Positions 1 through 8,139 of a DNA stretch of 64,000 bases are shown here, one piece after another. The notes beneath the pieces were generated by a model, which was not told the origin of the DNA, searched no databases, and saw nothing but the letters and a program-made list of their open reading frames with translations. The stretch's first letter is position 1; each line of letters begins with the position of its first letter. Both the position numbers and the translations under genes were made by a program. Source of the DNA: Saccharothrix australiensis (GTDB taxonomy: Bacteria > Actinomycetota > Actinomycetes > Mycobacteriales > Pseudonocardiaceae); the NCBI RefSeq assembly GCF_003634935.1, contig NZ_RBXO01000001.1, forward strand, positions 5,109,501 through 5,173,500, written 5' to 3'.

Positions 1-245
1 TTCGCCGGCGACGAGACCGCCGGCTCGCCGAAGCGCACGGGCCCGTCGACGGACGTGACGGGACGTGGCACCGCCTCGTCCGGGTCGAGACCCGCTCCAC
101 CGCCCCGGAGCCCTCGGACGTCCCGCCCGGCGAGCCCACCGGGGGTGGTCCACGGCGGCCGTCGGGACCCGCGGATCCGGCGTACCGCGGCGATACCGTG
201 GAACATGCGCTTCGACGGCAACCCTTCCTGGTCGATCAACCATGA
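1..245 (+). CDS. C-terminal end of an unrecognised upstream gene (partial)
   Basis: The third forward frame is open from the window edge to a TGA at 243-245 and encodes about 80 residues rich in Arg, Pro and Asp. They end in a compact tail (EHALRRQPFLVDQP) that looks more like protein than noise, and codon third positions are mostly G or C. The 5' part lies outside the window, so no family can be named. It would overlap the next gene, which starts at 205, by about 40 bases in another frame. The first frame is also open from base 1, so the alternative is that the next gene simply begins further upstream. Low confidence. Confidence 0.35.
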   Translation, partial: RRRRDRRLAEAHGPVDGRDGTWHRLVRVETRSTAPEPSDVPPGEPTGGGPRRPSGPADPAYRGDTVEHALRRQPFLVDQP

Positions 246-777
246 CTCGTTCGGCGAGATCGCCTTCGCCCTCTACGTGCGCGACGCCCTCGGCATCACC
301 TCCCCGACCGCCGATTCGATCCCACCACTCGAACCCGCCGCACCCGCACGAAGCCATCCCGACCCACCGGGCCTGGCCGGGCATTGGGACGACTGGTGGA
401 CCCGCATCACCGGCGCCCGCCCCGCAGCGGGCCACGAGGCACCCGCACCCGCAGGCCCACCCGAGGCACTGGACGACCTCCTCCCGCGGTTGCGGCGGGA
501 CCACTCGCGGTGGGCGGCCGGCCTCCGCGCGGAACAAGCCCGGACCGGACAGCCCCACACCCGGGACGTCATCCCGTTCCACGACCTGGTCGACGAGGTC
601 CGGCGTGAGCTGGGGCGGGACGGACTCGACTTCACCCTGTCCATCCACGAGGTGCCCGTCGCAGGCCCCTACTGGCTCCGAATCGGCACCGACACCGTGC
701 TGGCATCGTCGGACCTGCTGCGCTCCCCGGACGCCGTCGCGCCGCTGCGGTCGGTGATCCGTGACCTGGCCGCCTGA
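205..777 (+). CDS. Hypothetical protein, 190 aa
   Basis: I do not recognise the family. The frame is open from base 1, but the conserved-looking part begins at the ATG at 205 (MRFDGNPSWSINHDSF). It continues through a Trp-rich stretch (GHWDDWWTRITG), a Pro/Ala-rich linker and an alpha/beta C-terminal half ending in SVIRDLAA. There is no signal peptide or membrane segment, so it is probably cytosolic. Codon third positions are strongly G/C in this frame. A strong hairpin follows directly after the stop, so it closes a transcription unit that begins outside the window. The ATG at 205 has no convincing ribosome site, and a start before the window is possible. Confidence 0.6.
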   Translation: MRFDGNPSWSINHDSFGEIAFALYVRDALGITSPTADSIPPLEPAAPARSHPDPPGLAGHWDDWWTRITGARPAAGHEAPAPAGPPEALDDLLPRLRRDHSRWAAGLRAEQARTGQPHTRDVIPFHDLVDEVRRELGRDGLDFTLSIHEVPVAGPYWLRIGTDTVLASSDLLRSPDAVAPLRSVIRDLAA

Positions 778-780
778 ACA

Positions 781-812
781 CCGCCGCGACCGCCCCACGT
801 CGGTCGCGGCGG
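781..812. terminator. Hairpin terminator between convergent genes
   Basis: An 11-base perfect inverted repeat (781-791 and 802-812, CCGCCGCGACC) encloses a 10-base loop. It lies between the stop of the plus-strand gene at 777 and the stop of the minus-strand gene at 825. There is no U tract, which is usual for high-GC actinomycetes. It probably serves both strands. Confidence 0.7.
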
Positions 813-824
813 CGGGGCGAGCGG

Positions 825-1322
825 TCACCGGTCGGTCCGGTGGGCCCAGGCCGTGCGGAAGCGGAGGAAGCCGGCGATCAGCGCGGCGGAGAGGAGCAGC
901 GCCCCGCCGTCGGTGATCAGGGTAGGGAGCAGGCCCGCCACGCCGTGGGTGTCGACGGCCGCCCGGTAGACCACCGGCGGGATCATGCCCATCGGTCCGG
1001 CCGCCTGGGTGACGTTGACCAGCAGCGCCAGCCAGAAGGTCCACGGCCGGCCGCGCAGGGCGAGCACGCCGAGCGCGTTGCCGATGACGTACAGGACCGC
1101 GACGGCCCGGAACGCCACCAGGAAACCCGGCGCCTCCGCCGCCGCCTGCTCGGCCGTCCTGCCGCTCAACCGCATCATCGCTTCGAGCGTCTCGGGGGTG
1201 ATCACAAGCCACCCGTGCAGCACGGTACCGGTGGTGAACACCACCGAGCACACGGCGGTGAGCACCTGGAGCCGCCTGGTCCACGGGGTCGGGGTGCGCG
1301 TCACGTGCCTTCCGATCGTCAT
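825..1322 (-). CDS. Four-helix integral membrane protein, 165 aa
   Basis: This is a small polytopic membrane protein of unknown function. Four hydrophobic segments are visible at about residues 18-42, 68-88, 91-118 and 130-152, separated by short polar loops, with a basic N-terminus (MTIGRHVTRTPTPWTRR) and a basic C-terminus, which fits inside/inside topology. No catalytic or transport motif is evident. The gene is divergent from the histidine kinase to its right, with about 175 bases between the starts, so the two-component system might control it; that is inference from position only. Its end converges on the hairpin at 781-812. Confidence 0.75.
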   Translation of the reverse strand: MTIGRHVTRTPTPWTRRLQVLTAVCSVVFTTGTVLHGWLVITPETLEAMMRLSGRTAEQAAAEAPGFLVAFRAVAVLYVIGNALGVLALRGRPWTFWLALLVNVTQAAGPMGMIPPVVYRAAVDTHGVAGLLPTLITDGGALLLSAALIAGFLRFRTAWAHRTDR

Positions 1323-1497
1323 GGCCGAAGCCTGTCGCGCCGCGGCCGCCGGGTCGTCGTCCCGACGCGGGTGTTCGCGGCTGCTCCGGCGGGTGGCGCG
1401 GTCGGGCCGGAAGCGGCACGCCTACCGCGTCGGGAGTACGTGCCGGACCCGTCCGGAGGAGGATGGCCTGCCCTCGGCACCCGGTTACCGTGTCCGG

Positions 1498-2625
1498 GTG
1501 GTCGAGTCGAGGGCGGACGTCGCCGCCGCTGCCGCGACGGGGCTCGGGATGGTCCTGGGCACCCTGCTGGTGCCGCGTACCGGCGTGCAGACCGCGCTGG
1601 ACGCGGTCGGGTACGCGCTGCTGGTGGCCGGGGCCGTGCCGCTGGCGTGGCGACGCCGGTTCCCCCTGGCGGTGGTGTGGGCGACCGCCGCGACGTGCGT
1701 GGCCTACTACGGCCTGCGGTACCCGGGCATCTTCGCCTCCGCGCCGGTGCTGCCGGCCGTCTACACCCTGGTCGCCGCCGGTCGCCGGTGGCAGGGCGTC
1801 ACCGCGGCGCTGGCGTTCCTCGCCGCCCTGTACCTGGTCGTGGCCATCCCGCTCGGCACCGCGCGCCCGCACGGCGGTGTGGCGTGGAACGCCGGGTTCC
1901 TGGCCGCCGCGGTGGTGATCGGCACGATGGTGGCCGGCCACCGCGCCTACCTGCGGGTCGTGGAGCAGCGCGCGGTCGAGGCCGAGCGCACCCGTGAGGA
2001 GGCGGCGTTGCGCCGGGCCGGTGAGGAGCGGCTGTGGATCGCCCAGGAGCTGCACGACACGATCACCCACAGCATGTCGGTGATCAACGTCCACGCCGGT
2101 GTGGCCGCGCACCTGCTGGACCGCGACCCGGACCGGGCCCGCGCAGGTCTCGTGGCGATCAAGGAGGCCAGCCGCGACGTGCTGCGCGAGCTGCGGGCCA
2201 CCCTCGGCGTCCTGCGCCGGGCCGACGACGGCGTGCCCGGCATGGACGGGTTGCCGGTGCTGGTGGCGAGGGCGCGACGGGCGGGTCTGGCCGCCGAGCT
2301 GCACGTGCGCGGCGTCCCGCGCCCGGTGCCCGACGCGATCGGCCTCGCCGCCCACCGCATCGTCCAGGAGGCGTTGACCAACGTGCTGCGCCACTCCGGC
2401 GCGTCCGCGGTCACCGTGTCCGTGGCGCACCGGCCCGACGCGATCCGGCTCCGCGTCCGCGACGACGGCACGCCGCCCGGCACCACCGCGACCCACGGCA
2501 CGGGCCTGATCGGCATGCGCGAACGGGCCCTCGCCCTCGGCGGCTCGTTCTCCGCGGGCGCGGCTCCCGGCGGCGGCTTCCTGGTGGAGGCGCTGCTGCC
2601 CGTCCCGACGGGGCCGCACCGGTGA
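1498..2625 (+). CDS. Sensor histidine kinase, NarL-partner (HisKA_3) type
   Basis: This is a membrane sensor kinase that would autophosphorylate on His186 and pass the phosphate to the response regulator encoded next. Residues 5-150 hold five or six hydrophobic helices and no large extracellular loop. The dimerisation/phosphoacceptor motif is ELHDTITHS with His186. The HATPase domain shows the N box (HRIVQEALTNVLRHSGA), G1 (DDGTPPG) and G2 (GTGLIGMRERALALGG). I chose the GTG at 1498, which gives 375 aa. An ATG at 1463 with an excellent GGAGGAGG site lies in a different frame and would not make this protein. No clear ribosome site precedes 1498, so the start is uncertain by several codons. The stop overlaps the next start as GTGA. 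Confidence 0.9.
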   Translation: MVESRADVAAAAATGLGMVLGTLLVPRTGVQTALDAVGYALLVAGAVPLAWRRRFPLAVVWATAATCVAYYGLRYPGIFASAPVLPAVYTLVAAGRRWQGVTAALAFLAALYLVVAIPLGTARPHGGVAWNAGFLAAAVVIGTMVAGHRAYLRVVEQRAVEAERTREEAALRRAGEERLWIAQELHDTITHSMSVINVHAGVAAHLLDRDPDRARAGLVAIKEASRDVLRELRATLGVLRRADDGVPGMDGLPVLVARARRAGLAAELHVRGVPRPVPDAIGLAAHRIVQEALTNVLRHSGASAVTVSVAHRPDAIRLRVRDDGTPPGTTATHGTGLIGMRERALALGGSFSAGAAPGGGFLVEALLPVPTGPHR

Positions 2626-3344
2626 TCCGCCTCCTGCTCGCCGACGACCAGCCGCTGATCAGGGCGGCGTTCACGGCGCTGCTGGACTCCGAGCCGGACC
2701 TCACCGTCGTGGCCGCCGCCAGGGACGGCGCGGAAGCCGTCGACCTGGCCCGCGCCCACCGGCCCGACGTCGCCCTGCTCGACATCAGGATGCCGGGGCT
2801 GGATGGCATCGCCGCGACCCGCCGCATCGCCGACGACCCCGACCTCGCCGCGGTGCACCTGGTCATCCTGACCAACCACGCCCTCGACGAGTACGTCTTC
2901 TCGGCCCTGCGCGCGGGTGCAGCCGGCTTCCTGGTCAAGGACGTCGAGCCGGGCGAACTGCTGCACGCCGTGCGCGTCGTGGCACGCGGCGACGCGCTCC
3001 TCGCGCCCGCGGTGACCAGGCGGCTGATCGAGCAGTTCGTCGCCACCCCGCCCGGCCGGACGCGCCCGCCGGAGCTGGACGTGCTGACCGACCGGGAACG
3101 CGAGGTGCTCGCGCTCGTCGCGGCCGGCATGTCCAACGACGAGATCGCCCGCCACCTGACCATCAGCCACCTCACCGCCAAGACCCACGTCAGCCGGGCC
3201 ATGACGAAGCTCCACGCCCGCGACCGGGCGCAACTGGTGGTCCTGGCCTACGAGACGGGCCTGGTCGTCCCCCGGTCGCGGCACGGGTCTCCACGCGGCC
3301 ACCGGACCGGCGCGGTCGACGACCACCCGGACCGCACCGCCTGA
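2622..3344 (+). CDS. NarL/LuxR-type DNA-binding response regulator
   Basis: This is the partner of the preceding histidine kinase and is translated by coupling, since its GTG start overlaps the kinase stop in GTGA. The receiver domain (about residues 1-120) has the acidic pair D8-D9, the phosphoacceptor D54 in ALLDIRMPG, and the conserved Lys in FLVKD. A LuxR helix-turn-helix follows (LTDREREVLALVAAGMSNDEI onward). A basic, Arg/His-rich tail of about 20 residues closes the 240-aa protein, slightly longer than the family norm. The signal is unknown. Likely targets are its own operon or the divergent membrane gene; nothing in the sequence proves this. Confidence 0.93.
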   Translation: MIRLLLADDQPLIRAAFTALLDSEPDLTVVAAARDGAEAVDLARAHRPDVALLDIRMPGLDGIAATRRIADDPDLAAVHLVILTNHALDEYVFSALRAGAAGFLVKDVEPGELLHAVRVVARGDALLAPAVTRRLIEQFVATPPGRTRPPELDVLTDREREVLALVAAGMSNDEIARHLTISHLTAKTHVSRAMTKLHARDRAQLVVLAYETGLVVPRSRHGSPRGHRTGAVDDHPDRTA

Positions 3345-3367
3345 CGGGTGTCGCGCGTTCGCCCGTC
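3343..3367 (+). terminator. Weak hairpin at the end of the two-component operon
   Basis: GACGGG (3343-3348) pairs with CCCGTC (3362-3367) around a 13-base loop, beginning inside the response regulator stop codon. The stem is short, so termination is plausible but not assured. Confidence 0.35.
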
Positions 3368-3536
3368 CAACCGCCGATATGACGTCGACACCACCGACGG
3401 CCGCATGTCGGGCCGCCGTCCGCACAGCTGCCCGCGTACCGCTCGACGAGCCCGAGGGAGGAGCCGGTTCGTCGTACCATCGCGGCACGCAGCTCTTCGC
3501 TCAACCACCTACCGGTCGTGAGAATGCGGGGCCGTC

Positions 3537-4556
3537 ATGACGACGCGTGTGCTGTACGTCCCGGACAACCGCGAGTTGGACCTCTCCCGCCTCTCCGAGA
3601 GCGACTACCGGATGGTCGCCTCGCTGCGGGGCAAGATCGGGCGCGGCGACCGCGTGCTGCTCTGCATGGAACCGGCCGTGCCGGGCCACGACGAGATGTT
3701 CGTCCGCGTGCGTGACGGCAAGTACTACGCGAGCCACTTCGCGGGCGGCGGTCATGGCGCGCATGCGATCGCACGGGAGAGCGACGAGCACAAGCGGCAG
3801 AAGGAGTACTGGCACCGAGCCGGCGACGACGCCGGCTTCCGCAGCGACACCGAGTTCACGACGAGCACCGGGAACGTCCTGGACGTCGCGATCCACGGTC
3901 CCACCCCTACCGGTGTGGAGGTCCAGCTCTCCCGCATCAACCTGTCGACAGCGAGTGGGCGCACCGCTCGATCACACCGAGCCGGTTGGTTGTCGCTGTG
4001 GTTCACCGCGGCGGAGCGCGTACCGAAGTGGTTCCACCGCGTGCCGTCGGTGGGCTGCAACCACCTCCCGTGGGACGACCTGCCTCCCAGGGGCTCGGCC
4101 GTGGCCACCGGGCTGCGCCGAGTCGAGGCCGCCAAGTGCACCCTGCACAACTTCGGGACATGCCCGGACAACCACCGCCACTGCGGCGGCGATCACCCGA
4201 AGCTCAGACCGTGGGCGGGTCTGACGCTGGACAAGGTGGCGGCCCTGGTCCCCGCCGGCCGGGCGGTGCCGCTCATGACCAGCAGCCGGACCGTGTACCT
4301 GGTCCCGCCGAACGACCTTCGACTCTACGAGTCGCTGACCGGCGGCCCCGCCCGCTACACGCCGGAAAGGCCGGCCGGCACCGACCGCGCCTCGGCGGAT
4401 CCCGCCGATTGCCGCAACGCGTCGCACGTCGCCGCCGACTCGAACGTGGAGTGCGAGCGGTGCAACGAACGACTCCTGTGGATGCGCCCGGGCCGAACCC
4501 GCTGCGAACGTTGTGACCCGATCATGCGCCTACCGACGAGTCCCTACCCGATCTGA
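3537..4556 (+). CDS. CoiA-like nuclease with C-terminal zinc ribbon, 339 aa
   Basis: The centre resembles the restriction-like (PD-(D/E)xK) domain of competence protein CoiA. It has an ESDEHKRQKEYW segment (81-92), then D116 in VLDVAIHG and the E128/Q130 pair in GVEVQLS, followed by an Arg/His-rich helix and a Trp-rich segment. This matches the D-x(n)-ExQ pattern plus the SxxH helix of that family. A Cys/His cluster follows (CTLHNFGTCPDNHRHCGGDH), and the C-terminus carries two CxxC pairs (CERC and CERC) like a zinc ribbon. There is no membrane segment. It stands alone after the two-component operon with about 190 bases on each side. Actinomycetes are not known for CoiA-driven competence, so a role in DNA repair or defence is equally possible. 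The domain assignment is motif-based. Confidence 0.65.
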   Translation: MTTRVLYVPDNRELDLSRLSESDYRMVASLRGKIGRGDRVLLCMEPAVPGHDEMFVRVRDGKYYASHFAGGGHGAHAIARESDEHKRQKEYWHRAGDDAGFRSDTEFTTSTGNVLDVAIHGPTPTGVEVQLSRINLSTASGRTARSHRAGWLSLWFTAAERVPKWFHRVPSVGCNHLPWDDLPPRGSAVATGLRRVEAAKCTLHNFGTCPDNHRHCGGDHPKLRPWAGLTLDKVAALVPAGRAVPLMTSSRTVYLVPPNDLRLYESLTGGPARYTPERPAGTDRASADPADCRNASHVAADSNVECERCNERLLWMRPGRTRCERCDPIMRLPTSPYPI

Positions 4557-4615
4557 GCGCCGGCGCCGCCGGGATGTCGACGGGCCGACGACCGCACGGG
4601 CCGCACCGGCGGACA

Positions 4616-4659
4616 GGCGCCACACGCCCCGCACCGGCTGACGGGCGCCACACGCCCCG
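4616..4659. repeat. Direct repeat, two 16-base copies
   Basis: GGCGCCACACGCCCCG occurs at 4616-4631 and again at 4644-4659, a 28-base period, in the roughly 190-base gap between the CoiA-like gene and the convergent methyltransferase. Function unknown; it could be part of a terminator region. Confidence 0.5.
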
Positions 4660-4748
4660 ATCGCCACGTCCGCCGACGAGCGCGCGTCTCGCACCGGGAC
4701 GAACCCGAGGTGGACCGGCGTCCCCGAGGCTGGTGGGGGCTCACACCA

Positions 4749-5528
4749 TCACGTGTCCGGGCCGGTTTCCCAGACCGACACGTGCTTGGTGCTCTCGGCC
4801 GTGAACTCCGAGCGGTCCCAGTCCGACCAGCGGTGCTTCAGGCTCATCCCGGCCAGGCGCGCCATCAGGTCCAGCTCGGCGGGCCAGGCGTACCGGAAGG
4901 GGATGCTGCGGAACCGCCCCGTCCCGTCCGGTGACACGGTGACGTGGTTCGACGTGAACCGCTGCGTCACGACGTCGTACCGGTCGAACCCGACGTAGCC
5001 GCCGCCGTCCGCGCCGGGCGTCGTCGCGAACGGGACGGTGTCCTGGCCCGGAGGCAGGCGGCGCAGGGCCGGCACGCCCACCTCGACGAGGAACAGCCCG
5101 CCCGGCCGCAGGTGCGCGGCGGCGTTGCGGAAGACGGCGACCTGCCCGTCCTGGGTGGTCACGTTGTCGATCGTGTTGAACACCAGGTAGACCAGCGAGA
5201 ACCGACCGGGCACCCGCGTCGTCGTCATGTCGCCGATCGTGACCTCGACCGCGTCGCCGCCCGGCTTGCCCGCGACCCGCGCCGCCATCGCCCGGCTCGA
5301 CTCGACGCCGCTCACCGGCACGCCGCGAGCGGCCAGCGGCGCGGCGATCCGCCCGGTGCCGACGGCGAACTCGAGGACCGGGCCGTCGGCCAGGTCTTCG
5401 AGCAGGTCCACCGCGGGCGTCACCACCTCGGGCGCGTTCGCGCCGCCGGGCGCGTCGTAGCGCACGGCCACGCTCTCGGGGAACCAGCCGTCCGCCGGGT
5501 CGTCTCCCGCGTTCACCGCAGTGGTCAC
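4749..5528 (-). CDS. Class I SAM-dependent methyltransferase
   Basis: A Rossmann-fold methyltransferase of 259 aa. Motif I (LEFAVGTGRI, residues 52-61) is followed by an acidic strand end (GVESS), then IGDMTT and LVYLVFNTIDN, and the post-IV strand LRPGGLFLVEVG. The C-terminal half is beta-rich (YAWPAELDLMARLAG, HRWSDWDRS), as in the small-molecule methyltransferases common in actinomycetes. I chose the GTG at 5528 (VTTAVNAGDD) because the upstream extension is Arg-rich and low in structure. The substrate cannot be inferred: no biosynthetic gene is adjacent, and the gene upstream on the same strand is the EspG-like one, 178 bases away. Confidence 0.85.
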   Translation of the reverse strand: MTTAVNAGDDPADGWFPESVAVRYDAPGGANAPEVVTPAVDLLEDLADGPVLEFAVGTGRIAAPLAARGVPVSGVESSRAMAARVAGKPGGDAVEVTIGDMTTTRVPGRFSLVYLVFNTIDNVTTQDGQVAVFRNAAAHLRPGGLFLVEVGVPALRRLPPGQDTVPFATTPGADGGGYVGFDRYDVVTQRFTSNHVTVSPDGTGRFRSIPFRYAWPAELDLMARLAGMSLKHRWSDWDRSEFTAESTKHVSVWETGPDT

Positions 5529-5706
5529 GACCGCCGACGCTACGCCTGCCACCGCCCGCTCCCCACACCATTTTCCGGAGCCCCGCAAGGGCGCCCGGCC
5601 GTGGCCGTCGCGGTCGAACCCCGGATGCCGGGTCCACCACGTCCGCGCACGGAAGGCCGAGCAGCAGGCCGGCTCCACCCACGGCCTGCTGCTTGCGCGT
5701 TCCCGG

Positions 5707-6363
5707 TCAATCGCCGAGGCGGTGCAGCCACTGCGCGATGATCGGGCGGCCCGCGGGTGTGGCGTGCACCCATGCCTGGCCTCGGTTGTCGACGTAGCGG
5801 ACGACCAGCCAGCGGCCGTCCGGGCAGTCGAGCGTGGTGACGAACGACGTCGAGCGCCGGCGTCGCCCGTACCGGTCGCGCTTGGCCGCGAAGAGCTTCG
5901 CGACGCCGGTGCGCGGGCGCTGCATCAGCTCGACCAGTGCCCGCGACCCCTGCGCCTCCTCGGCGCGGGCGTTGATCGACGAGCCCCGGCCGGGCGGCAC
6001 CTCCGGCAGGCACGCCGCGAGCGCGACGGAGGGGTCGCCGTGCAGCGCGTCGATCCGCACGTGGCCGTTGTCCCGCAACGCGAAGACGCCGTGCCGACCG
6101 GCGGTGGCGACGACGACCGGCAGCGTGACCTCGCGGTCGTACGCGATCCAGCCGAAGCACTCGAAGTCCGCGAAGGCGAGCACCCGCAACGCCTCCAGCG
6201 CCTCGTCGACCCGCACGCCCTCGCGGTGCAGCGCGTTCTCCACCTCCAGGGTGTTGGCGTCGGCGGGCGGCACGTGCAGGACGGTGTGGTGCTCGCCGAG
6301 GTCGTCGTGGTGCCACAGCACGTCGAACTCGGTGTCGGACAAGACGACCGGTGCGCGCAACAT
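5707..6363 (-). CDS. EspG-like ESX secretion chaperone
   Basis: The 218-aa protein opens with LSDTEFDVLWHHDDLGE and ends with paired strands (FVTTLDCPDGRWLVVRY, QAWVHATPAGRP), the layout of EspG proteins that bind PPE tips before type VII export. Its start codon shares one base with the stop of the PPE-like gene (TGATG), so the two are translationally coupled. The order PE-like, PPE-like, EspG-like on one strand supports the assignment more than any single motif does. No ESX core component (EccB, EccC, EccD, MycP) lies in the window, so the secretion machine must be encoded elsewhere. It should act in the cytosol. Confidence 0.7.
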   Translation of the reverse strand: MLRAPVVLSDTEFDVLWHHDDLGEHHTVLHVPPADANTLEVENALHREGVRVDEALEALRVLAFADFECFGWIAYDREVTLPVVVATAGRHGVFALRDNGHVRIDALHGDPSVALAACLPEVPPGRGSSINARAEEAQGSRALVELMQRPRTGVAKLFAAKRDRYGRRRRSTSFVTTLDCPDGRWLVVRYVDNRGQAWVHATPAGRPIIAQWLHRLGD

Positions 6364-7673
6364 CAGTCCTCCCCGATCACTGGCGCCACGCTGTCGGGCA
6401 TCGGGCCGACGAGCGCGTCGGAGTCGTCCTTGAGGTACACGGTGCGCTGGTGCTGCTCGTCCTCGTCCGCACGCGCGTACGGGGCGTGCGGGACGAAGCC
6501 GCCCATGCCGCCCATGCCCGCCATCGCCGCCCTGCCGGTCGCACCGCGGGCGCCGGGCGCGGCGGGGACGGCGTCGGTCGGCGTCCGGCCGAGGACGGCG
6601 GAGCGGTCGCCCGCGCCGAGGGTGGCGGAACGGTCCCCCGAACCCCGGGTGCCCCGCTGCCCCCTGGTGCCGGTCGGGTCGCCGACGCCCATCCCACCCG
6701 GCAGCATCGGGGCGCCACCGGCCAGGTGGTCGCCCTTCGGCACGCTCGACGTGCGCGCGGTGTCCCTGGCCGACGCCGGGCGCGCCGCGATCGGCACGCC
6801 GCCCGGCGCACCGGTGGACAGGTCGGCGATCGCCGTCCGCTCACCCGGCAGCCTCGGCGGGGCGGGCACGTGCGCGGCGGGCGCGCGACCGGCGAGGTCG
6901 CCCTTGTTGCTGACCGAGGTCCTGCCGCCACCCCTCAACGACGGCGGAGCCGAGGCGTGGCCACCGCCGGCCGAACCCGACGGTGACGTTCCGGAGGACT
7001 GGTCGCCGCCCGACCCGGTCGACGGCGGTGCGGAAGCCTTGCCCCCACCGGCCGAGCCGGCCGACGACGGCGCGGTGGCGCCCCCCTCGCCGGCCGCCCG
7101 CGGTGGCGCGGACGTCGCGGACTGCACGGTCGACGCGCTCGCGGTCTGCACGGCGGTGTCCGCGCCCGCTCCGCCGCCGCCGGACGCCGGGGCCATCTGC
7201 GGCAGCACCGCCTGGTTCTGCTCCGTCGCCGCGGCGTAGTCCGCGTAGACGCGGCGGTTGTGCGCGTCGGCCTCGAACCACTGCTTGCGCGCGATCTCGT
7301 TGTCGGTGTCCCACGGCGTGATCTCGTCGAAGAGGGTCAGCTCCGGCGGCTCCGGCGTCGCCACCGGCATCACCTGGTTCTTGAACTGGTCGCAGCTCTG
7401 CGCCTGGGTCCGCAACGAGGTGTCGACCTTCTCCAGCGTCTCCTGCGCGGTCTGGAGGCCCTGCTCGATCGGCTGCGCGGCCCGCGCCGCCCGCTCCGAC
7501 GCCTTGCCCTGCCACGCGGCCTCCAGCTCGGCGGTGAGCCGGCGCAGCTCGTCGCCGAGGTTCTGGATGCGCGTGCGCGCGTCCTTGGCCACGTCCGCCG
7601 CCTGGTTCAGCCCGTCGGCGCCTTCGGCCTCGGACACCATCCGGTAGATCTCGTACCCGTTGAGCCCTGCCAT
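6363..7673 (-). CDS. PPE-like ESX substrate with long Gly/Ser/Pro/Ala-rich tail
   Basis: Residues 1-165 are predicted helical and fit a PPE/WXG-type helical bundle: GYEIYRMVSEAEGADGLNQ, a heptad-like stretch with the Trp-Gln-Gly turn (EAAWQGKASERA), then QTAQETLEKVDTSLRTQA and ITPWDTDNEIARKQW. From about 165 to 400 the protein is low-complexity (Gly, Ser, Ala, Pro, Thr), like the disordered tails of exported PPE proteins. It ends in an acidic segment. It probably dimerises with the small PE-like protein encoded seven bases upstream and is recognised by the EspG-like product. Final location is the envelope or medium (inference). Confidence 0.7.
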   Translation of the reverse strand: MAGLNGYEIYRMVSEAEGADGLNQAADVAKDARTRIQNLGDELRRLTAELEAAWQGKASERAARAAQPIEQGLQTAQETLEKVDTSLRTQAQSCDQFKNQVMPVATPEPPELTLFDEITPWDTDNEIARKQWFEADAHNRRVYADYAAATEQNQAVLPQMAPASGGGGAGADTAVQTASASTVQSATSAPPRAAGEGGATAPSSAGSAGGGKASAPPSTGSGGDQSSGTSPSGSAGGGHASAPPSLRGGGRTSVSNKGDLAGRAPAAHVPAPPRLPGERTAIADLSTGAPGGVPIAARPASARDTARTSSVPKGDHLAGGAPMLPGGMGVGDPTGTRGQRGTRGSGDRSATLGAGDRSAVLGRTPTDAVPAAPGARGATGRAAMAGMGGMGGFVPHAPYARADEDEQHQRTVYLKDDSDALVGPMPDSVAPVIGED

Positions 7674-7680
7674 CAGTCGT

Positions 7681-7977
7681 TCACCCCCAGCGTTCCTTGT
7701 TGGTCTGCTCGGAATCCGCGTACTGGTCGATCGACGCCTTCAGCTCCTCGATCCGCGTCTGCAGGTCCTGCTCGACCTTCGCGGCCGAGTCGAGGTGCCC
7801 CTGGCCGGCCTGGCAGGCCGCGGTCGTGAAGGCGGTGGTCGCCGGGTCCGGTATCGGGGGCTGGACCTGCGCGAGCACCTGGGTCTGCTGGTTGGTGGCG
7901 GAGAGTTCGTCGTGCACGACGCGGTGCCGGTCGACGAGCCCGTTGAGGGTGTCGAGGGTGACTTGGATGTCGCTCAT
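7681..7977 (-). CDS. Small helical ESX (PE-like) partner protein, 98 aa
   Basis: A 98-residue, cysteine-poor, all-helical protein starting MSDIQVTLDTLNGLVDRH, with a central turn (VQPPIPDP) and a second helix ending EQTNKERWG. Length, helix-turn-helix hairpin character and position immediately before a PPE-like gene fit a PE/ESAT-6-type export partner. There is no classical WXG in the turn, and the Trp is the penultimate residue. It is first in the trio and divergent from the FHA gene; the 160-base gap between them should hold both promoters. Confidence 0.65.
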   Translation of the reverse strand: MSDIQVTLDTLNGLVDRHRVVHDELSATNQQTQVLAQVQPPIPDPATTAFTTAACQAGQGHLDSAAKVEQDLQTRIEELKASIDQYADSEQTNKERWG

Positions 7978-8139
7978 GCCTGCAGGGTGGCGGAGGCCGT
8001 CCGGGACCCGTCCCCGCCGGTGAACGGGCGATCGGGTGGAATTCCCGACCGGTGACGAGGTGGCTGCCTACCATCCCCTCATGGCGGGACGGGTCCCGAG
8101 GCGATCGGGCGACACTGCCCGGCGACACGAGGAGGCCGG

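Noticed and set aside
1463..1918. ATG at 1463 with an excellent GGAGGAGG site as the histidine kinase start
   Set aside because: It opens a different frame that yields an Arg/Trp-rich product; the kinase frame needs the GTG at 1498. The good site may be chance or a leader element.
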